Of a stretch of DNA of 64,000 nt, positions 23,161-32,022 are shown in pieces (position 1 is the stretch's first letter; each line of letters begins with the position of its first letter). The stretch comes from Desulfovibrio porci (lineage in GTDB: Bacteria; Desulfobacterota; Desulfovibrionia; Desulfovibrionales; Desulfovibrionaceae), in assembly GCF_009696265.1 (NCBI RefSeq), contig NZ_VUMH01000004.1, positions 186,001-250,000 of the forward strand. The letters are read 5' to 3'. Position numbers and translations under genes: made by a program. Under the pieces are notes generated by a model. The model worked only from the letters and a program-made list of their open reading frames with translations, did no database searches and was not told the DNA's origin.

Positions 23161-25884
23161 TTACTTGGGCATGGCTTCCAGCACCTTTTCCGGATAGGCG
23201 GGCAGGTGCGTGATGCGCGCGCCGCAGGCGTTATAGATGGCGTTGATAATGGCCGGGTGCGGCGCGGTGAGGGGCATTTCGCCCACGCCCGACGCGCCGT
23301 GCGGGCCGTCCTTACGCGGAGTCTTCACATAGACGATTTCCATGTCGTCGGGAATCATCTGGATGGAAGGAATGCCCGCGCCGCCCATGGTGCTGTGCTT
23401 CTTGATGTCCTCATAGTCCTCGGACAGGGCCAGGCCCACGCCCTGCGCCAGACCGCCGTAGATCTGGCCGTCCACGATCAGTTCGTTGCACAGTTCGCCG
23501 ATGTCGGCCACGCAGGTGAGCTTTTCCACCTGGGTTTTGCCGGTAGCCTTTTCCACGGCCACTTCGGCCATGAACAGGCCGTACATGTAGCAGGCGAAGG
23601 GGCTGCCCTGACCGTTGGCGTCACAATCCTTGGCCGGGGCGGACCACTTGCCGTCATAGCGCAACGCGCGGCCTTCGGCCTTCATGCCCTCATAGTCCAG
23701 GAAGCCGCCGGCGGGCTTGCGCATGCCCTCCATAAGGGCTTCGCAGGCCACGCGGATGGCGTTGCCCGTGACCACCTGGGAACGCGAACCGCCCGCCGGG
23801 CCGGAGTTGGGCGTCTTGCTGGTGTCGTTCATCACCAGGCGGATTTTGTCCGCCGGGACGCCCAAGGGACGCAGGGTTTCGTGGGCCGTGCCCAGCGCTC
23901 CGGAATCCGCGCCTTGGCCGTGATCTTCCCAAGAGGACCCCACGGTCACGCCGCCGTCCTCATTGAGTTCCACCCAGGCTTCGGAGGTGTCCGGGCCGTC
24001 CAGGCCCGCGCCGTACACGCCCAGAGCCACGCCCACGCCGCGTTTGACTTCGGGGGTGGATTTTTCGGCCGCGCGTTTTTTGGCGGCTTCGTATTTGGGC
24101 CGCATGATGTCGAACATCTCCGGCAGGCTCATGACTTCGGGGACCTGCCCGGTGGGCGTGGTGTCGCCTTCTTTGTAGCAGTTCAGAGCGCGCAGTTCAA
24201 AGGGGTCCATGCCCAGCTTCTCGGCCAGCATGTCCATGAGCACTTCGGAGGGGAATTCGCTCTCCGGCGCGCCGTAGCCGCGGAAGGCCGCGCCCCAGCA
24301 GTGGTTGGTGGCCACGGTGCGGCCCTTGCCCCGGATGTTGGGGATGCCGTAGCCCGCGCCGATGTACTGCGCGCCGCGCAGGGTCAGCAGGTCGCCGAAT
24401 TCGGAATACGGGCCGTGGTCCACGGACCAGTCCGTTTCCATGGCCAGGATTTTGCCCTGCTTGTTGGCGGCGTAGCGCATGGTGGTCCAGAAGGGCGAAC
24501 GCTTGCCGGTGTACTGCTGCTGTTGTTCATAGTTGTAGCGCAGGTGGCAGGGACGGCCCGTGGCCATGACGGCCACGCCGATCAGGGCTTCCATGGTGGG
24601 GCTGAACTTGTAGCCGAAAGTGCCGCCCGTGGTATTCTGCACCAGGACCAGATCCTTGGGGAATTCCAGGCCCAGGCCGGGCGCGATCATCAGGGCGTGC
24701 AGATGGATGCCCACGGATTTGGAGTGGATGACCACCTGGCCCTGTTCATTGATGTAGCCGTAGCCCACATCCGGCTCAATGGGCAAATGGGGCTGCCGCT
24801 GGGTGTAGAAGCTGCCTTCCGCCACCACATTGGCGGGATCGTCGAAGAAGGGTTTGGTGTCCTCGCCCTTGGCTTCGTTCTGGTCGTAGTAGACGTTGGG
24901 CGTGCCGGGATGGATTTCAATGGCGTCCGGGGCCATGGCCTCGGGCGCGCTCATGTATTCGGGCAGCAGTTCCAGATCGAATTTGACCTTTTCCGCCGCG
25001 GCGCGGGCGTTGCACTCGCTGTCCGCGCAGACGATGGCCAGGGCGTCGCCGTACTGGAAGATCTTGGAGTCATTCAGGATGGGCCGTTCCCAGCCGTCAC
25101 CCTTGTTGGTGGGGAAAGTGATCAGGCCGGTGATGCGGTTTTTGCCCTTGACGTCCTTATGGGTCAGCACCCGGTAGACGCCGGGCATCTTTTCGGCTTC
25201 GGAGGTGTCGATGCCCTTGATGACGGCATGGGAAACCTTGGCCTGGGCCAGGGCCAGATGCAGGGTGTCGGGCGGCAGACGGTAAGCGGCGTCGGCGCCG
25301 AATTCCGCCACGCCCGTGACCTTGGCCACGGCACTGGGCCGGGGGATGCGCGACCCCCAGATGCGACCGTCGGCGGGCATCTTGAACTGGATGTCCTCCA
25401 GGGTTTTTGCGCCGCGCATCACGGCCGCCGCGTCCATGACCGCGTCCACCAGCGGTTTGTAGCCGGTGCAGCGGCAAATATTGTGATGTTTCTGGAACCA
25501 GTCGCGCACGTCCTCACGGCTGGGATTGGGATTTTCATCCAGCAGGCCCTTGGCCGACACGATGAAGCCCGGCGTGCAGAAACCGCACTGCGCCGCGCCG
25601 TGGTAAATCCAGGAATGCTGCAAAGGATGCAGGCAGGTGGGCGTGCCGATGCCTTCCAGGGTGGTGACGGCGGCGTTTTCCGCCACGCGGCGCATTTTGA
25701 CGATGCAGGAGCGCACCACCTTGCCGTCCAGAATCACGGTACAGGCGCCGCACTGGCCCTTGCCGCAGCCCACTTTGACGCTCGTCAACTGCAACTGCCC
25801 GCGCAACACGTCAACCAGGCTGTCGTCGGGGTTGACCAGCAATCGTCTGGGAATGCCATTGACCACAAGAGTTTTTGTTTCCAT
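23161..25884 (-). CDS. mop: Molybdenum aldehyde oxidoreductase (Mop)
   Basis: A 907-residue xanthine-oxidase-family enzyme that oxidises aldehydes to carboxylic acids using an MCD molybdenum cofactor and two [2Fe-2S] clusters, with no FAD domain. Residues 1-~75 form the plant-type [2Fe-2S] domain (VGCGKGQCGACTVILDG). The second helical cluster domain follows (AQCGFCTPGF, NICRCTGYKPL). Then come the large Mo-binding domains, including GGTFGYKFSP, AFRGYGAPE and GASGVGEMPLTAPH with the catalytic Glu. Length and sequence closely follow D. gigas Mop from memory. AAGGAG lies 7 bases upstream of the ATG at 25884; the longer frame has no such site. It is transcribed after the MoeA-like gene. Confidence 0.97.
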   Translation of the reverse strand: METKTLVVNGIPRRLLVNPDDSLVDVLRGQLQLTSVKVGCGKGQCGACTVILDGKVVRSCIVKMRRVAENAAVTTLEGIGTPTCLHPLQHSWIYHGAAQCGFCTPGFIVSAKGLLDENPNPSREDVRDWFQKHHNICRCTGYKPLVDAVMDAAAVMRGAKTLEDIQFKMPADGRIWGSRIPRPSAVAKVTGVAEFGADAAYRLPPDTLHLALAQAKVSHAVIKGIDTSEAEKMPGVYRVLTHKDVKGKNRITGLITFPTNKGDGWERPILNDSKIFQYGDALAIVCADSECNARAAAEKVKFDLELLPEYMSAPEAMAPDAIEIHPGTPNVYYDQNEAKGEDTKPFFDDPANVVAEGSFYTQRQPHLPIEPDVGYGYINEQGQVVIHSKSVGIHLHALMIAPGLGLEFPKDLVLVQNTTGGTFGYKFSPTMEALIGVAVMATGRPCHLRYNYEQQQQYTGKRSPFWTTMRYAANKQGKILAMETDWSVDHGPYSEFGDLLTLRGAQYIGAGYGIPNIRGKGRTVATNHCWGAAFRGYGAPESEFPSEVLMDMLAEKLGMDPFELRALNCYKEGDTTPTGQVPEVMSLPEMFDIMRPKYEAAKKRAAEKSTPEVKRGVGVALGVYGAGLDGPDTSEAWVELNEDGGVTVGSSWEDHGQGADSGALGTAHETLRPLGVPADKIRLVMNDTSKTPNSGPAGGSRSQVVTGNAIRVACEALMEGMRKPAGGFLDYEGMKAEGRALRYDGKWSAPAKDCDANGQGSPFACYMYGLFMAEVAVEKATGKTQVEKLTCVADIGELCNELIVDGQIYGGLAQGVGLALSEDYEDIKKHSTMGGAGIPSIQMIPDDMEIVYVKTPRKDGPHGASGVGEMPLTAPHPAIINAIYNACGARITHLPAYPEKVLEAMPK

Positions 25885-25943
25885 GCGCGACTCCTTAGAA
25901 TGTATGGATAACGTTGCCTGAAGCGGCCAATCCGCCCCAGAAT

Positions 25944-26987
25944 TCATTTGCCGAAAGGACAAATGGGATAGTGACACTGCGGACAGGCGGAGCAGAACCC
26001 GCCGTGCCCCAGCACGGCCACGTCTTCCGCCGTCACCTCGAGTCCGGCCAGCAGGCGCGGCACCAGCAGGTCAAAAATGCTCGCCTTGTGATACATGACG
26101 CAGCCGGGCAGACCCAGCACCGGCACGCGTCCCTTGGGCGTCCGGACGTAGGCCAGCAGGAACATGGCCCCCGGATAGACGGGCGCGCCGTAACTGACCA
26201 CTTCCGCCCCGGCGGCGCGGATGGCCGCCGGAGTGCGGTCGTCCGGATCCACCGACATGCCGCCGGTGACCACCACCATATCCGCGCCCTGTTGCAGGAA
26301 ATCCCTGATGGCCGAGGCGGTCATTTCCACCTCGTCGCTGGTCAGGGTCTGGCCCATGACCGCGCTGCCCAGGGCTGCGAATTTTTTCCGCAGCACCGGG
26401 CCGAACCCGTCCTGAATCCGCCCGTAAAAGACTTCGCTGCCCGTGGTGACCATGCCCACCTGAAAACGCCGCAGGGGCAGCACTTCCACCACCGGGCCTC
26501 TGACCATGACCTCAAGGGCGCGCAGCTTTTCATCGTCAATCAGCAGGGGCACAACGCGGGTGCCCGCCACCTCCCGGCCCTTGTCCACCTTTTGCAGGCT
26601 GTGCAGCGTGGCCAGGGTGATTTCGCCCAGACTGTTGATGCGGCCGAGCGCGGCCACATCCACCCGCAGCAGGCCGTCACAGGCGGCGGAAAAATTGATC
26701 CGCCCTTCCTTGGGTTCGCTGAGCAGAATGTTGGCTCCGGCCGTGGCCGCCGCAATGCGGGCCGCGGCCTCGTTTTCATGCACCAGGCCCGGCTGCGGCT
26801 CAAAAACGTAAAGATGTTCCTTGCCCACTTCCAGCAGTACCGGGATGTCTTCCTCCCGCACCACATGGCCTTTGCGGAAGACCGGCCCCTTGCTCTGCCC
26901 CGGCACGATACGGGTAATGTCATGACAGAGCACGCTGCCCACAGCGTCGCGCACATCAATGGTTTTCATGGCGGCCGGTTTGGACAT
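25944..26987 (-). CDS. MoeA-like molybdopterin-binding protein with Cys-rich tail
   Basis: A 347-residue protein with a MoCF-biosynthesis (MogA/MoeA-type) domain: VGMVTTGSEVFYGRIQDGFGP, VVVTGGMSVDPDDRTP and LGLPGCVMYHK. An N-terminal ~130-residue domain starts VRDAVGSVLCHDITRIVPG. It ends in a cysteine-rich tail (CSACPQCHYPICPFGK), seen in molybdopterin-binding proteins near molybdenum hydroxylases. It likely helps insert metal into, or hand over, the cofactor for Mop, encoded 59 bases downstream. I start at 26987, where GGAG sits 9 bases upstream, rather than at 27002. Confidence 0.88.
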   Translation of the reverse strand: MSKPAAMKTIDVRDAVGSVLCHDITRIVPGQSKGPVFRKGHVVREEDIPVLLEVGKEHLYVFEPQPGLVHENEAAARIAAATAGANILLSEPKEGRINFSAACDGLLRVDVAALGRINSLGEITLATLHSLQKVDKGREVAGTRVVPLLIDDEKLRALEVMVRGPVVEVLPLRRFQVGMVTTGSEVFYGRIQDGFGPVLRKKFAALGSAVMGQTLTSDEVEMTASAIRDFLQQGADMVVVTGGMSVDPDDRTPAAIRAAGAEVVSYGAPVYPGAMFLLAYVRTPKGRVPVLGLPGCVMYHKASIFDLLVPRLLAGLEVTAEDVAVLGHGGFCSACPQCHYPICPFGK

Positions 26988-27019
26988 GAAAGAATTCTCC
27001 ATTCATATGTTTTTAGCAA

Positions 27020-27054
27020 CATATAGCAGGCATTCACTAAAAGTGCAAAGTGAA
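27020..27054 (-). promoter_or_regulatory. Promoter and candidate operator of the moeA-like/mop operon
   Basis: On the minus strand TTGCAC (27048-27043) and TATATG (27025-27020) are exactly 17 bases apart and lie ~33 bases before the start codon at 26987. An inverted repeat TTCACT (27033-27038) / AGTGAA (27049-27054) straddles the -35 box and would suit a repressor or activator. The regulator is not identified. Confidence 0.55.
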
Positions 27055-27248
27055 ACTTTTCTTTTGGGAATAAATTGAGCGATTAAACAACGCTTCCCGG
27101 CCGCGTATTGCTGACGCGGAGATGCGCGGCGCGCATTCCCGCGGAGAATTGACAGGAGTCTTTTTCTCTGCAAGATGAACGGACAGCGCGCGGCTTTGCG
27201 TCAGTCACCCCGCGCGGCATCCCTGTCTCTACGACGGAGCGCGTATCC

Positions 27249-27623
27249 ATGAACAGACGATTCCCCGGCCCGCCGCCCGCCTGGGCGGTTCTGCCGCTGG
27301 CTTTGGGGCTTTTCCTGCCGCTGGCCGGTTGCGGCCTCTTCTCCGACCCGCCCCCGCCGCCGGCCTATCAGCCCGGTCCGGTGGAAGCCTATCTTGCTTC
27401 CGCCGACAGCGGCGATTCCACCACCCTGGACGATCCGGACTTCGGCAAGAACGTCCGCGTCACCCTGGACGACAGCTTCACCTCGGCCAAGGGCGAGAGC
27501 TGCAAACGGGCCACTGTGCTGGCCGGGCAGAGAGAAGCCGAAGTCGTGGTCATCTGCCGGAATGCCGAAGGGCAGTGGCGGATGGCGCCTCGTGTCTGGG
27601 GGCAGGGCATCGATACCCCCTGA
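27249..27623 (+). CDS. Small predicted lipoprotein
   Basis: A 124-residue protein with a lipoprotein signal: MNRRF, a hydrophobic stretch and the lipobox LPLAGC, cysteine at about residue 28. The mature part starts with a Pro-rich spacer (DPPPPPAYQPG) and ends in a small domain with a Cys pair (SCKRAT, VVICRN). It resembles small lipoproteins found before polysaccharide-export genes in desulfovibrios, and such a gene follows here. The role is unknown. Confidence 0.72.
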   Translation: MNRRFPGPPPAWAVLPLALGLFLPLAGCGLFSDPPPPPAYQPGPVEAYLASADSGDSTTLDDPDFGKNVRVTLDDSFTSAKGESCKRATVLAGQREAEVVVICRNAEGQWRMAPRVWGQGIDTP

Positions 27624-27640
27624 CGGAAAGAACGCCTTTT

Positions 27641-27714
27641 GCCTTCTGGACTGCGTCAGAAGGCGATTGCGGCCCAGGCCTGTACCCAAGGGTACTATTC
27701 CTGAGCCGCAATCG
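27641..27714 (+). terminator. Two stacked hairpins after the lipoprotein gene
   Basis: Stem 1 is GCCTTCTG (27641-27648) with CAGAAGGC (27657-27664). Stem 2 is CGATTGCGGCCCAGG (27664-27678) with CCTGAGCCGCAATCG (27700-27714), with GTACCC/GGGTAC nested inside. TCTTCTTCC follows. The pair lies between the lipoprotein and the SLBB gene and probably ends or attenuates transcription. Confidence 0.55.
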
Positions 27715-27824
27715 TCTTCTTCCTTGCCAGAAAGCAAAAATCGTCCTTTCAGGCTGCCGCCCGGTGCAGTCCATGCCGCGTTCACGCCGCGCGACATGCG
27801 TAAACAAATGGCGTGATCACAGCT

Positions 27825-29381
27825 ATGCTCAACTCATTCCGCCTCATTTTTGCTTTTCTTCTTGTGGGCCTTGTCTGCGGGAGCGCCCGGGCCGCCGACA
27901 ACGTGCAGCCCTACGGGGCCAATCTTTTCCAGGGCAATTTCGCCAAAGGCCAGGATGGCGGCGCGGTGGCTCCCGGCGATCGCGTGGTGCTGCGCCTCTG
28001 GGGCGGCGCCCTCAACGTGGACGGCACCTTCACTGTGGATGCGCAGGGCCGTATCGACCTGCCGGAAGTGGGTCCGCTGCCTGTGGCCGGCCTGGCCCAC
28101 GACAAGCTGGTGGACGATCTGCGCAGCAAGCTGGCGGCCACCGGCCATGCCGACACCCAGGTCTACGTGGCGCCGCTGGACGCCCGGCCCGTGTCCGTCT
28201 TTGTGACCGGCGGCGTCGCCAAACCGGGCCGCTACACGGGCTCGCCCAATGATCCGGTGCTCAGCTTTCTGGACAAGGCCGGCGGCATTGATCCATCGCG
28301 CGGCAGCTACCGGGCTGTGCGCCTGATGCGCGACGGTAACGTGGTCAGCAGCCTGGATCTCTATCCCTTTGTGCGGCGGGGCGAATTGCCCGCCGTGCGC
28401 CTGCTGGAAGGCGACACACTGGTGGTGGGCGACAAGGGTCCCACAGTCACGGCCACAGGGGCGGTGCGCAATGCCGCGCGCTTTGAATTTCTCAAGGGGC
28501 AGGCTACGGGCGCGACGCTCATGGAACTGGCCGAACCCGAACGCCAGGCCTCGCACATATCCCTCAACGGCACGCGCAACGGCGCGCCCTACGCCACCTA
28601 TCTGCCGCTCAAGGAACTGCGCCACCTCACCCTTGAGGACGGCGACCGCGTGCAGTTCATGGCTGACGCCACGGGCGCCACCATGATGATCGAGGTGCAG
28701 GGCGCGGTGCGCGGCACCTCGCGCTTTCCGGTGCGCCGGGGGGCGCGCCTGAAGGACGTGCAGAACTTCATCGCCGTGGAGCCGGGGCGGGCCAATCTCA
28801 AGGCCATGTACATCAAGCGCAAGAGCGTCGCCGCCCGGCAGAAGAAAGCCATTGCCGACTCCCTGCGCCGCCTGGAGGAGACCGCGCTCACGGCCTCGTC
28901 CTCCAGCTCCGAGGAATCCCAGATCCGGGCCAAGGAAGCGGAGATGATCGCCAAATTCGTGGAGCGGGCCAAAAACGTGGAACCTGAGGGCGTGGTGGTG
29001 CTGGACAACGGCGCGGCCAGCGGCAAGCTGGCGCTGGAGGACGGCGACATCATCGTGATCCCCGGCAAGAGCGACGTGGTGCTGGTCAGCGGCGAAGTCA
29101 TGGTGCCCCAGGCCATGCTCTGGAGCGAAGACAAGGATCTCGGGGATTACGTCAAGGGCGCGGGCGGCTACAGCAACCGGGCCGACCGCGACCATGTGCT
29201 GATCATGCACCAGAACGGCTCGGTATCCCAAAACGGCGACGCCATCAGGGCGGGCGACCAGATTCTGGTGCTGCCCAAGGTGGAATCCAAGAACATGCAG
29301 GCCGTCAAGGATATTTCCCAGGTGCTCATGCAGGTGGCGGTGTCCACGGGCGCGGTGCTCGGCCTGCCCTTCCTGCAATAA
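27825..29381 (+). CDS. SLBB-domain polysaccharide export protein
   Basis: A 518-residue exported protein of the Wza/polysaccharide-export family. A signal peptide (hydrophobic FRLIFAFLLVGLVCG, cleavage after SARA) is followed by the Poly_export domain (VAPGDRVVLRLWGGALNVDGTF, then GRIDLPEVGPLPV). SLBB-like repeats follow (VSVFVTGGVAKPGRYTG; VLVSGEVMVPQAMLW; YVKGAGGYSNRADRD). A charged Ser-rich helix (ALTASSSSSEESQIRAKEAEM) sits in the middle. There is no lipobox, so it is not lipid-anchored like Wza. No glycosyltransferases are adjacent. The ATG at 27825 fits the signal peptide; a GTG at 27813 is possible, and neither has a clear ribosome-binding site. Confidence 0.88.
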   Translation: MLNSFRLIFAFLLVGLVCGSARAADNVQPYGANLFQGNFAKGQDGGAVAPGDRVVLRLWGGALNVDGTFTVDAQGRIDLPEVGPLPVAGLAHDKLVDDLRSKLAATGHADTQVYVAPLDARPVSVFVTGGVAKPGRYTGSPNDPVLSFLDKAGGIDPSRGSYRAVRLMRDGNVVSSLDLYPFVRRGELPAVRLLEGDTLVVGDKGPTVTATGAVRNAARFEFLKGQATGATLMELAEPERQASHISLNGTRNGAPYATYLPLKELRHLTLEDGDRVQFMADATGATMMIEVQGAVRGTSRFPVRRGARLKDVQNFIAVEPGRANLKAMYIKRKSVAARQKKAIADSLRRLEETALTASSSSSEESQIRAKEAEMIAKFVERAKNVEPEGVVVLDNGAASGKLALEDGDIIVIPGKSDVVLVSGEVMVPQAMLWSEDKDLGDYVKGAGGYSNRADRDHVLIMHQNGSVSQNGDAIRAGDQILVLPKVESKNMQAVKDISQVLMQVAVSTGAVLGLPFLQ

Positions 29382-29400
29382 ATGTTCGCCCCCGCAAAAA

Positions 29401-29436
29401 ACGGCGCGCGCCCTTCCAATGAAGAACGCGCGCCGT
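29401..29436. terminator. Terminator between convergent genes
   Basis: ACGGCGCGCG (29401-29410) pairs with CGCGCGCCGT (29427-29436); an A run precedes and GTTTTC follows, so it can serve both the SLBB gene and the converging gene on the other strand. Confidence 0.75.
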
Positions 29437-29458
29437 CTGCGTTTTCAAAAATCAGTCC

Positions 29459-30025
29459 TTACACGGCCAGGTTAAGCTCACCGGGCACAGGGCTTGCCGC
29501 AGTTATGGCGTTCCCCGTTGGCGCGGCCGCGTTGATCACCGCGCTGTTTTCCGTGCTGACCGTGGGCACGGCAGCATGCCCGGCCGCCGCAAGGCTGGTT
29601 GCCGACGGGCTCGCGACAGCGGCGGCGCTGCCCACAGAGCCGGTTTCCACATCCAAAGGCGTTTCCCGCCCGTCCTCGGCGTTCCCCTGCTCATCCGTAT
29701 GCTGCCGGGCTTCTTTGGCTTTTTCTTCCAGACGCTTTTTGAGTTCGTCCAGATTGTCCCGGGATTTTTCCGCCACATTCTGCTGTTTGTCCAGTTGCAT
29801 CCGGCGGGCGGCTTTCTGCCCTTCGAGAACCCTGCGGCTCATATGCCCCCCGTCGGGATCGGCGGCCGCGCAGGCCGCCATACCCGCCGCAAGCAGGCTG
29901 TTCTGACGGTTGGCCATCTGGCCGCGCGCTTCGGCGGCGACCTGCCGGGCCCTGCTGTATTTGGATTCCTGGCTGTCGCTGGAAACAAAATTTCTGGCCA
30001 TGACATTGATGCCGTCCACGCCCAT
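29459..30025 (-). CDS. Hypothetical coiled-coil protein
   Basis: A 188-residue protein of no recognised family. The N-terminal part (GINVMARNFVSSDSQESKYS) leads into a long charged helix (residues ~55-115, with AEKSRDNLDELKKRLEEKAK) that is probably a coiled coil. The C-terminal third is Ala/Ser/Val-rich and of low complexity. The ATG at 30025 has GGAGGAAGGGG upstream, which decides the start over longer frames. There is no signal peptide. It is convergent with the SLBB gene, so a shared role is not implied. Confidence 0.68.
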   Translation of the reverse strand: MGVDGINVMARNFVSSDSQESKYSRARQVAAEARGQMANRQNSLLAAGMAACAAADPDGGHMSRRVLEGQKAARRMQLDKQQNVAEKSRDNLDELKKRLEEKAKEARQHTDEQGNAEDGRETPLDVETGSVGSAAAVASPSATSLAAAGHAAVPTVSTENSAVINAAAPTGNAITAASPVPGELNLAV

Positions 30026-30202
30026 ACCGCGCCCCCTTCCTCCACTCCCGCACCCAAGCGGCGGAATTGCCGCTCTGGACTCCCTCTCTATTTTATCGAA
30101 CGCCCGTGCTGAAGGTTTACCCATACCGCCCCGCTTGTCAGGCGGGCACCGCCCGTCTATCATGACCCTGTCGGGCGGTCTGCGCCCGCAAAGGAGCTTA
30201 TA

Positions 30203-31036
30203 ATGTTGTATTTTACTGTCGATAAAGAATTGTGTGTTTCCTGCGGCGCCTGCGCCGAGGACTGTCTGCCCCAGGCCATTCAGATGGAGGGCGAGTATCC
30301 GTCCATCCCCAATGAGGAGCACTGCATGCGCTGCCTGCATTGTCTGGCCGTCTGCCCCACCGGGGCCATTTCCATTCTGGGGCATGACCCGGCGGAAAGC
30401 GAACCGTTGAAAGGACGCCTGCCCGCGCCGGAGCAGGTGGCTACCCTGATGAAGGGCCGCCGCTCCGTGCGCCGCTATAAACAGGAAAACGTGGACCCCG
30501 CCCTGCTCCGCCGGGTGCTGGACGTGGCGGCGCACGCGCCCACCGGCGTCAACGCGCGCCAGCTGTGGGTGACGGTCATTGACGACACGGCGAGCATGGA
30601 CGCCTTCCGGAAGGAAGTGTACCAGCGCCTGGAAGACCTGGTACGGGAAAACCGCATGCCGGAAAATCCGCGCCGCCAGTTTTTCTCCAGCGCGCCGGAA
30701 CTCTGGCGCAAGGGGCTGGACCCCATTTTCCGGCACGCGCCCCATTGCATTCTGGTCTCCAATGCCAAGGACGCCCCCTGCCGGGAACAGGATTCGCTGA
30801 TCTATCTTTCGTATTTTGAACTCATGGCCCAGAGCGGCGGCCTGGGCACGGTCTGGTGCGGCCTGCTCTACTGGTGTCTGCGGCTGGTGCTGCCCGAACT
30901 GATCCCCCGCCTGGGCATTCCGGAGACGCACGAACTTGGCTACGCCATGCTGTTCGGCTCTCCGGCGGTGCAGTATCAGCGCACGGCGGAACGCGGCCCG
31001 GCCGACGTCCATCGGGTGATCTGGCCCGCGCGCTGA
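30203..31036 (+). CDS. Ferredoxin-nitroreductase fusion protein
   Basis: A 277-residue protein. Residues ~1-60 carry two 4Fe-4S motifs (CVSCGACAEDCLP, CMRCLHCLAVCP). A nitroreductase FMN domain follows, with RRSVRRYKQENVD, APTGVNARQLWVTV and MLFGSPAVQYQR. Such fusions are common in anaerobes and use ferredoxin-type electrons to reduce nitro compounds or quinone-like substrates; the true substrate is unknown. AAAGGAG precedes the ATG. A hairpin terminator follows directly. Confidence 0.92.
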   Translation: MLYFTVDKELCVSCGACAEDCLPQAIQMEGEYPSIPNEEHCMRCLHCLAVCPTGAISILGHDPAESEPLKGRLPAPEQVATLMKGRRSVRRYKQENVDPALLRRVLDVAAHAPTGVNARQLWVTVIDDTASMDAFRKEVYQRLEDLVRENRMPENPRRQFFSSAPELWRKGLDPIFRHAPHCILVSNAKDAPCREQDSLIYLSYFELMAQSGGLGTVWCGLLYWCLRLVLPELIPRLGIPETHELGYAMLFGSPAVQYQRTAERGPADVHRVIWPAR

Positions 31037-31044
31037 GCAATGCA

Positions 31045-31093
31045 GGGCCTTCATCCTGCGGTTCAGCGCAGTTGCGTCGCCGGATGAAGGCCC
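31045..31093 (+). terminator. Hairpin terminator after the nitroreductase gene
   Basis: GGGCCTTCATCC (31045-31056) pairs perfectly with GGATGAAGGCCC (31082-31093), followed by GTTTCC. The 25-base loop and weak T tract make it less certain. Confidence 0.6.
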
Positions 31094-31175
31094 GTTTCCG
31101 GAACATCTCAACAGTCACTCCGAGGTAATCTTCCCGTCTTGGAGAGTTGTTCGAAAGAGCTCTTGAGCACGACGC

Positions 31176-31373
31176 TCAAACCAATGGAAAATACGCTTGA
31201 GGGCAATACAGTACGGATTTTCCGGCTTCTTTCTCAAATGTGGCGGCGATACACTGCATTGCCCCCGTCGCGGTTGAACTGCGCTGCCGGAGCATGCGCG
31301 TCAGGCCCTGACCCGCTCCACCAGCCTCTTGCCCGCGCCGCCCCCCTGGTATAACATGCGAATATATATTCAC
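31176..31373 (-). pseudogene. Possible relic of a tyrosine integrase 3' end
   Basis: In the 358-base gap between the nitroreductase and metallo-hydrolase genes, the minus strand encodes MNIYSHVIPGGRRGQEAGG at 31373 and downward. This resembles the end of phage-type integrases around the catalytic Tyr (TMxIYSHVxPG...). No upstream integrase body exists, because the metallo-hydrolase gene begins at 31396. If real it is a ~65-codon fragment left by a lost element. The match is short, so confidence is low. Nothing else recognisable is seen in the gap. Confidence 0.3.
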
Positions 31374-31395
31374 TTCATTCCGCAGAGGACATCAC

Positions 31396-32022
31396 ATGCC
31401 TGTAGCCACCTTCCCTCTGGGCCCCTTGCAGACCAACAGTTATCTTATCCACAATGCAGAACGGGCCGTGGCCGTGGACGTGGGCGGCGAGCCCGCGCCC
31501 ATGCTTGAATATCTGACGGAACACAAGCTCGCTCTGTCCGCCATCTGTCTCACCCACAGGCACTTCGACCACCTTTACGGCGTGGCCGAACTGGCTGGAG
31601 CCACCAAGGCCGTGGTCTACGCCCCCACGGGCGACGACAGCCTGGCCGAAACCGAATCCGGCAGGGGCGGCATCTGGGGCTTCCCGCCGGTGCCGCCTTT
31701 CGACAGCCTGCCCATGCCCACGGGGCAAGCCGACTTCGGCGGCATGGAGTGCCGGGTGCTGGAGACGCCGGGTCACACGCCGGGCGGGGTCTCCCTGTAC
31801 TTTCCGGCGGAAAAGCTGGTCTTCACCGGCGACGCGCTCTTTTACCGCTCCATGGGCCGCACGGACTTCCCCGGCGGCGACCAGGCCACCCTGCTGCATT
31901 CCATCGCGGACGTGCTTTTCAAGCTGCCGGACGACACCACGGTCTATCCCGGCCACGGCCCGGCCACCAGCATCGGCGACGAGCGCAGAAACAATCCCTT
32001 CTGCGGCGAGTTCGGGGCGTGA
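31396..32022 (+). CDS. MBL-fold metallo-hydrolase (glyoxalase II-like)
   Basis: A 208-residue hydrolase with the metal motif THRHFDH (HxHxDH), ETPGHTPGGVS, FTGDALF and YPGHGP, the arrangement of small glyoxalase II-like hydrolases with two metal ions. The substrate is probably a thioester or similar. The stop overlaps the next start (GTGA), and that gene overlaps the following one, so three genes are coupled. Confidence 0.9.
   Translation: MPVATFPLGPLQTNSYLIHNAERAVAVDVGGEPAPMLEYLTEHKLALSAICLTHRHFDHLYGVAELAGATKAVVYAPTGDDSLAETESGRGGIWGFPPVPPFDSLPMPTGQADFGGMECRVLETPGHTPGGVSLYFPAEKLVFTGDALFYRSMGRTDFPGGDQATLLHSIADVLFKLPDDTTVYPGHGPATSIGDERRNNPFCGEFGA

Noticed and set aside
23089-25911. A 940-codon open frame on the plus strand, opposite mop
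   Set aside because: It is the mirror of the mop gene in a GC-rich sequence: low-complexity, His/Gly/Val-rich, with no family motif. Mop on the minus strand is certain.
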